Part shown: in pieces, positions 5,904 through 10,298 of the stretch
Layout: every line of letters begins with the position of its first letter
How positions within the stretch are numbered: position 1 is the first letter of the stretch
Source of the DNA: JACDBD01 sp050743385
GTDB lineage: Bacteria; Actinomycetota; Acidimicrobiia; IMCC26256; JACDBD01
Assembly: GCA_050743385.1 (NCBI GenBank)
Contig: JBOGFJ010000007.1
Span: forward strand, 1-10,298
Direction of reading: 5' to 3'
Length of the DNA stretch: 10,298 nucleotides
Translations under genes and position numbers: made by a program
The notes under the pieces: model-generated
What the model was told of the DNA's origin: nothing
The model's database searches: none
Seen by the model: the letters and a program-made list of their open reading frames with translations, nothing else

Positions 5904-6922
5904 CCGACGTCCCAGACGCTGCCCGACTCGATCAGCGCGCGCAGGTCGCCCGGCCCGGAGCGCTCCTGGGCCGACGCCAGCTGCTGGCTCACGAGCTCCT
6001 CGTAGACCGGGCGCTCGACGTTGCGGAACACGCCGACCGGCGTAGGCGTGGTCGGCTGGTCGGCCAGGCGTGAGAGCGCGAACGCGAGCGTCGGGTCGGG
6101 ACGGGTCTCGTCGTGGACCAGGAGCGCGTCCTCGCCCACGTCGGCGACGTCGACCACCTTGGCCTCGCCGAACTCGTTGAGTACCACGCCGTGCTCCCCG
6201 TCGGGCCCGAAGCGCACGGGCTGGCCGTGACGAAGGTCGATCAGCATCTCGGGCCGCTTGTCCTTCGCCAGGATCTCCTCGAACGCGCCGTCGTTGAAGA
6301 CATTGCAGTTCTGGTAGATCTCGACGAACGCGCTGCCCCGGTGCTCGTGGGCGCGCCGGAACGTCTCCTGCATGTGCTTGCGGTCCATGTCGTGGGTACG
6401 GGCGACGAACGTCGCCTCCGCGCCGATGGCGACCGACACGGGGTTGAACGGGTAGTCGAGCGACCCGAACGGCGACGACTTCGTCAGCTTCCCCACCCCG
6501 CTGGTAGGCGAGTATTGGCCCTTGGTGAGGCCGTAGATCTGGTTGTTGAACAGCAGGATGGTGAGGTTCACGTTGCGCCGGAGCGCGTGGATCAGGTGGT
6601 TGCCGCCGATGGAGAGGCCGTCGCCGTCACCGGTGATCACCCACACGTCGAGGTCGGGTCGCGCCAATGCGATCCCCGTCGCGAGCGCAGGTGCTCGCCC
6701 GTGGATGCTGTGGATGCCGTAGGTGTTCATGTAGTACGGGAACCGGCTCGAGCAGCCGATGCCCGACACGAACACGAGCTCCTCGGGCTTCACCCCGAGA
6801 TCGGGCATGAGCAGCTGCACCGCGGTGAGTACCGAGTAGTCGCCGCAGCCCGGGCACCACCGCACCTCCTGGTCGGATTGGAAGTCTTTCCGGCTCAGCG
6901 TGGCGGTCTCTTCCGGGCTCAT
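5900..6922 (-). CDS. korB: 2-oxoglutarate:ferredoxin oxidoreductase, beta subunit
   Basis: Thiamine-diphosphate subunit of the CoA-dependent enzyme that converts 2-oxoglutarate to succinyl-CoA with reduction of ferredoxin. The 340-residue protein has the WCPGCGD motif (C23, C26), C57 in GIGCSSR and C206 in YQNCNVF, the four cysteines expected to hold one [4Fe-4S] cluster. The thiamine-diphosphate/Mg site is GDGDGLSIGGNHLIH (from residue 98), continuing to LLFNNQIYGLTKGQ. The ATG at 6922 overlaps the korA TGA as ATGA. Overall it resembles the aerobic mycobacterial KorB from memory. A pyruvate or other 2-oxoacid specificity is not excluded by sequence alone, but the match to mycobacterial KorAB makes 2-oxoglutarate most likely. 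It ends head-on against the DUF1015 gene, sharing CTAG. Confidence 0.95.
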   Translation of the reverse strand: MSPEETATLSRKDFQSDQEVRWCPGCGDYSVLTAVQLLMPDLGVKPEELVFVSGIGCSSRFPYYMNTYGIHSIHGRAPALATGIALARPDLDVWVITGDGDGLSIGGNHLIHALRRNVNLTILLFNNQIYGLTKGQYSPTSGVGKLTKSSPFGSLDYPFNPVSVAIGAEATFVARTHDMDRKHMQETFRRAHEHRGSAFVEIYQNCNVFNDGAFEEILAKDKRPEMLIDLRHGQPVRFGPDGEHGVVLNEFGEAKVVDVADVGEDALLVHDETRPDPTLAFALSRLADQPTTPTPVGVFRNVERPVYEELVSQQLASAQERSGPGDLRALIESGSVWDVG

Positions 6923-8808
6923 CGGTCGATCATCTCCAGGATCTTCGCTTCGATCTCGGTCGCCTTGAACGGGATCCCCTTGACCTGGTTGAGGCCGACG
7001 GCGTCGACGAGGTACTCGGCCCGCAGCAACCGTGACAGCTGCCCGAGGTTGATCTCGGGCACGAGGACGTGCTCGTAGCCCGCCAGCACCTCTCCGAGGT
7101 TCGACGGGAACGGGTTGAGATGCATGAGGTGGACGTGCGCGACCTGCTTGCCCGCGCCGCGCACCCGCCGGAGCGCGGCCTTGATCTGCCCCCACGTGCT
7201 CCCCCACCCCACGACGAGCACCGAGGCGTCGCCGTCGGGGTCGTCGACCTCGAGCGGCGGAACGTCGTCGGCGATGCCGGCGACCTTCGCGGCCCGGATG
7301 CGGCACATGGCGTCGTGGTTGGCGGGGTCGTACTCGACGTTGCCGGTGCCGTCGGCCTTCTCGAGGCCGCCGATGCGATGCATCAGCCCGGGCGTGCCCG
7401 GGATCGCCCACGGCCGCGCGAGCGTCTCGGGGTCGCGCAGGTAGGGCCAGAACTCGCGGTCGTGGTTGGGCTCGGTCGCGAACGGCGTTGCGATGTCGGG
7501 AAGGTCGTCGGCGTCGGGAAACAGCCACGGCTCGGCACCGTTGGCGAGATAGCCGTCGGACAGCAGGATCACGGGTGTGCGGTACTTCACCGCGATGCGC
7601 ACCGCTTCGAAGGCGGTGTCGAAGCACCGGCTCGGTGACGGCGCCGCCAACACCGGGAGCGGCGCTTCGCCGTGGCGGCCGTACATCGCCAGCAGCAGGT
7701 CGGACTGCTCGGTCTTGGTGGGCAGCCCGGTGGAGGGGCCGCCGCGCTGCACGTCGACGAGGACGAGCGGCAGCTCGAGGCTGACCGCCAGGCCCAGGGT
7801 CTCGGCCTTGAGGTCGACACCCGGACCCGACGTGGCGGTGATGCCGAGCTGGCCCGCGAACGCGGCCCCCAGTGCCATCCCGATCGCGGCGATCTCGTCT
7901 TCGGCCTGCGCGGTGCGCACACCGAAGTTCTTGTGCTTCGAGAGCTCGTGCAGGATGTCGGACGCCGGCGTGATCGGGTACGACGCGTAGACGATCGGCA
8001 GCTGCGCCTGCTGCGCCGCTGCGATCAGCCCGTACGCGAGCGCGAAGCTGCCGGTGATGTTGCGGTAGCGGCCCGGCGCGAGCTGCGCGGGATGGATCTC
8101 GAAGGGATGGTCGAACAGCTCGGCCGTCTCGCCGAAGTGGTAGCCGGCTTTGAACGCGGCCATGTTGGCGTCGCGCACGACCGGGCTCGACCCGAATCGC
8201 TTCTCGATCCACTCGATCGTGGGCTCGACCGGCCGGGTGTACATCCACGAGATCAGCCCGAGAGCGAAGAAGTTCTTCGACCGCTCCGCGTCGCGCGGCT
8301 TGGCGCCGACGTCCTTGGCGGCTTCGAGCGTCATCGACGTCATCGGCACCGCGTAGACGCGGTACGGCGCGAGCGTGCCGTCTTCGATCGGGTTGGCGGC
8401 GTAGCCCGCCTTCTCGAGGTTGCGCGTCTCGAACGAGTCGACGTTGGCGATGATCGACGCGCCCGGGGGTACGTCGCCGAGGTTGGCCTTGAGCGCGGCG
8501 GGGTTCATTGCGACGAGCAGGTTGGGCACGTCGCCAGGCGTGAGAATGTCGAAGTCGGCGAAGTGGACCTGGAACGACGAGACGCCTGCGATCGTGCCCG
8601 CGGGGGCGCGTATCTCGGCCGGGTAGTTGGGGAAGGTCGCGAGGTCGTTGCCGAAGACCGCGCTGACGTCGGTGATGCGGTCACCGACGAGCTGCATGCC
8701 GTCGCCGGAGTCGCCGGCGAAGCGGATCACGACCCGGTCGAGCGTCTCCGGGCGTCGGGTGGATGGGGCCTCAGCGGTCACGCGTCCTCTGACTTCCGCG
8801 CCGGGCAT
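6919..8808 (-). CDS. korA: 2-oxoglutarate:ferredoxin oxidoreductase, alpha subunit (fused gamma-alpha)
   Basis: Partner of the beta subunit. The 629-residue protein joins the gamma domain at the N-terminus (RFAGDSGDGMQLVGD, residues 29-43; NYPAEIRAP; LVAMNPAALK) to the alpha pyrimidine-binding domains (YPITPASDILHELSKHKNF from 277; QAEDE at 301; TSGPG at 326; QRGGPSTGLPTKTEQSD at 354-370) and a C-terminal domain ending at the beta-subunit start. There is no 8-Cys ferredoxin (delta) domain and no separate delta gene nearby, the two-subunit layout known from Mycobacterium and Halobacterium. The start is uncertain: ATG 8808 is listed; ATG 8832/8829 would fall on the proposed -10; GTG 8781 has GAGGA only 3 nt upstream. 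All leave the conserved LDRVVIRFAGDSGDG intact. The open frame running back to 9672 is out-of-frame sequence across the SSB-like gene. Confidence 0.95.
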   Translation of the reverse strand: MPGAEVRGRVTAEAPSTRRPETLDRVVIRFAGDSGDGMQLVGDRITDVSAVFGNDLATFPNYPAEIRAPAGTIAGVSSFQVHFADFDILTPGDVPNLLVAMNPAALKANLGDVPPGASIIANVDSFETRNLEKAGYAANPIEDGTLAPYRVYAVPMTSMTLEAAKDVGAKPRDAERSKNFFALGLISWMYTRPVEPTIEWIEKRFGSSPVVRDANMAAFKAGYHFGETAELFDHPFEIHPAQLAPGRYRNITGSFALAYGLIAAAQQAQLPIVYASYPITPASDILHELSKHKNFGVRTAQAEDEIAAIGMALGAAFAGQLGITATSGPGVDLKAETLGLAVSLELPLVLVDVQRGGPSTGLPTKTEQSDLLLAMYGRHGEAPLPVLAAPSPSRCFDTAFEAVRIAVKYRTPVILLSDGYLANGAEPWLFPDADDLPDIATPFATEPNHDREFWPYLRDPETLARPWAIPGTPGLMHRIGGLEKADGTGNVEYDPANHDAMCRIRAAKVAGIADDVPPLEVDDPDGDASVLVVGWGSTWGQIKAALRRVRGAGKQVAHVHLMHLNPFPSNLGEVLAGYEHVLVPEINLGQLSRLLRAEYLVDAVGLNQVKGIPFKATEIEAKILEMIDR

Positions 8809-8827
8809 CGTTGATCGGCGCGTTCGC

Positions 8828-8833
8828 ATCATA
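8828..8833 (-). promoter_or_regulatory. Putative -10 element of the korAB promoter
   Basis: TATGAT (5 of 6 to TATAAT) on the minus strand lies in the 83-nt gap between the SSB-like gene and korA. It is one of the few AT-rich spots in the window. The region 16-18 nt upstream is GC-rich with no TTGACA-like box, so the -35 is unconvincing or activator-assisted. If used, transcription would start near 8821, before ATG 8808. Confidence 0.35.
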
Positions 8834-8842
8834 GTTTCAGGT

Positions 8843-8871
8843 GAGCGTGCACCCGAACCAGGGCGAGCGTG
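8843..8871 (-). repeat. Direct repeat CACGCTC, two copies upstream of korA
   Basis: The plus-strand heptamer gagcgtg occurs at 8843-8849 and 8865-8871, 22 bp apart, close to two helical turns. The proximal copy falls between the proposed -10 and the -35 position, the distal one just upstream. It could be an operator, but a heptamer pair in GC-rich DNA may arise by chance. Confidence 0.3.
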
Positions 8872-8891
8872 ACCGCTTTCGGCCCCGACCG

Positions 8892-9254
8892 TCACGCGAG
8901 CTCGCTGAGAGTGGTCTCGGCGCGACGCCGGAGCGCAGCCCGCCGCCGGCCGTCGGCCGCTCGCGCGATCGCCTCCGATTCGACCTCGACCCGCGAGCCG
9001 GTGCCCCCGGCGGCGACCCGGAAGAAGCGCCGGCGCACCCGCCCCACGACGACCACCTCGTCGCCGGCTGCGAGCGTCTCGACCCACGCCGGTGGGCCCC
9101 ACACGCTCACCGGCACAGAGGTGGTGCGGTCGCCGCTTGCCGGCACCCGCACCGCCAGGATGGCCAGGCGCGTGCCCGACGCCAGCTCGCGGATCTCGGG
9201 CGGGGTCGAGCACGGCCCCACCAGCACGCTGAGGTTCAGTCCGTCGTTTGCCAT
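8892..9254 (-). CDS. Single-stranded DNA-binding-like OB-fold protein
   Basis: A 120-residue protein resembling a single SSB OB fold: NLSVLVGPCSTPPEIRELASGTRLAILAVRV opens like SSB strand 1, the L12 region and strand 2, then VPVSVWGPPAWVETLAAGDEVVVVGRVRRRFFRV matches the SSB VxxWG...LxxGDxVxVxGRxxxR core. Unlike canonical SSB (about 150-180 residues), it lacks a long Gly/Pro linker and an acidic DDDIPF-like tip; it ends in a basic arginine-rich stretch (RRRAALRRRAETTLSELA). It is therefore probably a specialised SSB paralogue rather than the replication SSB. The ATG at 9254 has GAGGA 6 nt upstream, a strong start signal. It is on the same strand as korAB but separated by 83 nt and a possible promoter, so co-transcription is uncertain. 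Confidence 0.8.
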   Translation of the reverse strand: MANDGLNLSVLVGPCSTPPEIRELASGTRLAILAVRVPASGDRTTSVPVSVWGPPAWVETLAAGDEVVVVGRVRRRFFRVAAGGTGSRVEVESEAIARAADGRRRAALRRRAETTLSELA

Positions 9255-9356
9255 GGCCTTTCCTCTCTCGTCTCTCGTCGTGGCGGCTCGGGGGAAGCGC
9301 GCGAGGAAGCCGAGCGAGGAAGGGATCAGGGAGAGGGTACGGGCGGGGTGTGACAG
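9255..9356. other. Gap between the large TPR gene and the SSB-like gene
   Basis: The minus strand here is pyrimidine-rich at first and then becomes purine-rich towards the SSB-like ribosome site. It contains a short imperfect repeat (cgagaga twice near 9265-9280) and two ttcctcgc copies (minus strand). I see no hairpin with a T run, no clear -10/-35 pair and no small ORF with a ribosome site. It probably only joins the two genes. Confidence 0.4.
9261..9265 (-). promoter_or_regulatory. Ribosome binding site of the SSB-like gene
   Basis: GAGGA on the minus strand lies 6 nt before the ATG at 9254, within the purine run GAGAGAGGAAAGG. It decides the start codon of the SSB-like gene and suggests efficient independent translation. 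Confidence 0.65.
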
Positions 9357-10298
9357 CTATGCCAGCGCGGCGAGGCGCTCGGCGACGTCGGCGAAGCCCG
9401 GGTCGTGGGCGCGAACCCGGTCGAACAGGGCGCGCGCCCGGGGCAGGTTCCCGGCGCGCTCCTCGAGGTCGGCGAGGGCGTACCAGAGACGGAGATGACG
9501 CTCGCCCGGGCTCGTGACCTTGCCTTCGCGGCGGCCGAGGAGGCTCAGGGCGTCCTTCACGCGCCCGCGGTCGGCGAGGGCGCCCGCGGCCACGATGCGC
9601 CCTTCGGTGGCGAGGTCGGGCGGCGGCGACGTTGCCGCGAGCTCCCGCCAGAGGTCGTCGACGCGCTTCCAACGGTGCTGGGCCCGGTAGCAGTCCATGA
9701 GCACGGGGTGCTGGTCGACTGCGCCGCTCAGGCGGACGAACTCGTCGAGCTCGGAGGCGGCGGCGGTGAACTTGCCGTCGCGGTAGAACGCGAGGCCGAG
9801 CAGCTCCCGTACGCTGGGCGATTCGGGCAGCGCATCACGAAGCGGCCGCAGGATGCGGATGGCGTCGCGCTCGTGGTCGCGTTGGAACGCATCGGCGGCC
9901 CGAGCGAGCTGGTCGTAGAGCTTCGGACCGTTGGAGCCGCCGAGGCGGAGGATCTCGTCCCGGACATCCCCCGGCTTCGTCCGGCGACGGCGGGGGGCGT
10001 GCGTGCGTTCCCGGCGTTGCGACGTGGGCTTGCGAGCGCGCTTGGACGGGCGTTTGGCGGCCTTGCCGTCGCCGCCGCGCACGACCCGTAGCCGCTCGCG
10101 CCCCGCCGGCTTGACGTCGTCTTCGTCGTCGTCGCGATGGCGACGCTCCTCACGAGGACGCCGGCCCGTCTCCTCGTCCTTCCGGTAGGGCCCGAACCCG
10201 CGCTGCCCCCGGGCGGGGCGCGGCGCGGGCTTCCCGCGCCCTGCGCGTCCGCGGTCCCCGTCACCTTTCGCCCTCAAATGGCCTCCGCTCCTCCGCAC
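9357..10298 (-). CDS. TPR-containing protein with long basic, disordered N-terminus (may extend past the window)
   Basis: The frame is open to the right edge (up to 313 residues). Residues 1-110 are low-complexity and rich in Arg, Gly, Lys, Pro and Asp (RGKPAPRPARGQRGFGPYRK, HRDDDEDDVK, KRARKPTSQRRER), so probably disordered and possibly nucleic-acid binding. Residues about 125-310 are helical TPR-like repeats (LARAADAFQRDHERDAIRIL; LLGLAFYRDGKFTAAASELDEF; LWYALADLEERAGNLPRARALFDRVRAHDP). No catalytic motif is seen. The start is unsure: the GTG at 10298 coincides with the edge, but a GGAGG at 10286-10282 lies 4 nt before an in-frame TTG at 10277, which may be the real start (306 residues). 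By order it could match the TPR protein Rv1691 of M. tuberculosis; that is inference. Function is unknown. Confidence 0.82.
   Translation of the reverse strand: MRRSGGHLRAKGDGDRGRAGRGKPAPRPARGQRGFGPYRKDEETGRRPREERRHRDDDEDDVKPAGRERLRVVRGGDGKAAKRPSKRARKPTSQRRERTHAPRRRRTKPGDVRDEILRLGGSNGPKLYDQLARAADAFQRDHERDAIRILRPLRDALPESPSVRELLGLAFYRDGKFTAAASELDEFVRLSGAVDQHPVLMDCYRAQHRWKRVDDLWRELAATSPPPDLATEGRIVAAGALADRGRVKDALSLLGRREGKVTSPGERHLRLWYALADLEERAGNLPRARALFDRVRAHDPGFADVAERLAALA
10282..10286 (-). promoter_or_regulatory. Possible ribosome binding site before TTG 10277
   Basis: GGAGG on the minus strand, preceded closely by a second GGAGG, lies 4 nt from the in-frame TTG at 10277. Two purine boxes just inside the open frame suggest that translation begins here rather than at the edge GTG, but purine-rich coding sequence could give the same picture. 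Confidence 0.35.

Noticed and set aside
6923..8248. Upstream extension of the korB frame through korA
   Set aside because: It is an out-of-frame reading of korA on the same strand. The ATGA overlap at 6919-6922 and the known KorB N-terminus fix the start.
8809..8891. Possible terminator between the SSB-like gene and korA
   Set aside because: Only short imperfect inverted repeats (for example GGTG...CACC) are present, with no stable stem followed by a T run.
8833..9672. Upstream extension of the korA frame, which would make a 917-residue protein
   Set aside because: It passes out of frame through the SSB-like gene and part of the TPR gene. Its Arg/Pro/Gly-rich sequence has no family match, and KorA homologues begin shortly before LDRVVIRFAG.
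1..10298. CRISPR arrays, tRNA or rRNA genes, insertion sequences, toxin-antitoxin or phage-defence modules
   Set aside because: I found no regularly spaced repeats, tRNA-like sequence, transposase or integrase motif, or terminal inverted repeats, and every sizeable stretch is explained by housekeeping-type genes. A dedicated tRNA/ncRNA scan could still find a small RNA missed by eye.

Overview
The window is about 10.3 kb of very GC-rich, densely packed bacterial DNA. The gene order tlyA-nadK-recN, a HAD-IIA phosphatase and TPR genes just upstream of it, a mycobacterial-type KorAB 2-oxoglutarate oxidoreductase, frequent GTG starts and leaderless-looking promoters all point to an actinobacterium. 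A deep-branching group such as Acidimicrobiia is plausible, but that is inference; the sequence carries no rRNA or other taxonomic marker.

Layout. Minus strand, positions 2640 down to 1: a small phasin-like helical protein with a lysine-rich histone-like tail, then tlyA (rRNA 2'-O-methyltransferase), nadK (NAD kinase) and the start of recN (DNA repair ATPase, cut by the window edge). The gaps are 6 nt, a 4-nt ATGA overlap and 8 nt, so this is very probably one operon. A rhomboid-family intramembrane protease (2698-3444, plus strand) diverges from it. Minus strand, 4603 down to 3441: a three-TPR protein and a HAD-IIA (NagD-like) phosphatase joined by a GTGA overlap. A DUF1015 gene (4641-5903, plus strand) diverges from that pair. 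Minus strand, about 8808 down to 5900: korA and korB, joined by an ATGA overlap, encoding the two-subunit CoA-dependent 2-oxoglutarate:ferredoxin oxidoreductase. Further upstream on the same strand are a short SSB-like OB-fold protein (9254-8892) and a second TPR protein with a long basic N-terminus (9357 to the right edge).

How it fits together. If the rhomboid, DUF1015, korAB and SSB-like genes are set aside, the minus-strand order TPR / HAD-IIA / small protein / tlyA / nadK / recN matches, from memory, the M. tuberculosis Rv1691-Rv1696 neighbourhood. The window therefore looks like an ordinary conserved actinobacterial housekeeping locus with extra metabolic genes interleaved. KorAB makes succinyl-CoA and reduced ferredoxin in central carbon metabolism; NadK supplies NADP; TlyA modifies rRNA; RecN acts in double-strand break repair.

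I see no tRNA, rRNA, CRISPR array, insertion sequence, phage gene or toxin-antitoxin pair, and no convincing evidence of an undescribed multi-gene system. The points most worth a second look are the two convergent gene pairs that each end in a shared CTAG, the histone-tailed phasin-like protein in the tlyA operon, the SSB-like protein without an acidic C-terminal tip, the DUF1015 protein of unknown function, and the compact divergent promoters. No gene-free stretch exceeds 300 bases; the longest is about 100 bases (9255-9356) and shows no clear structure.
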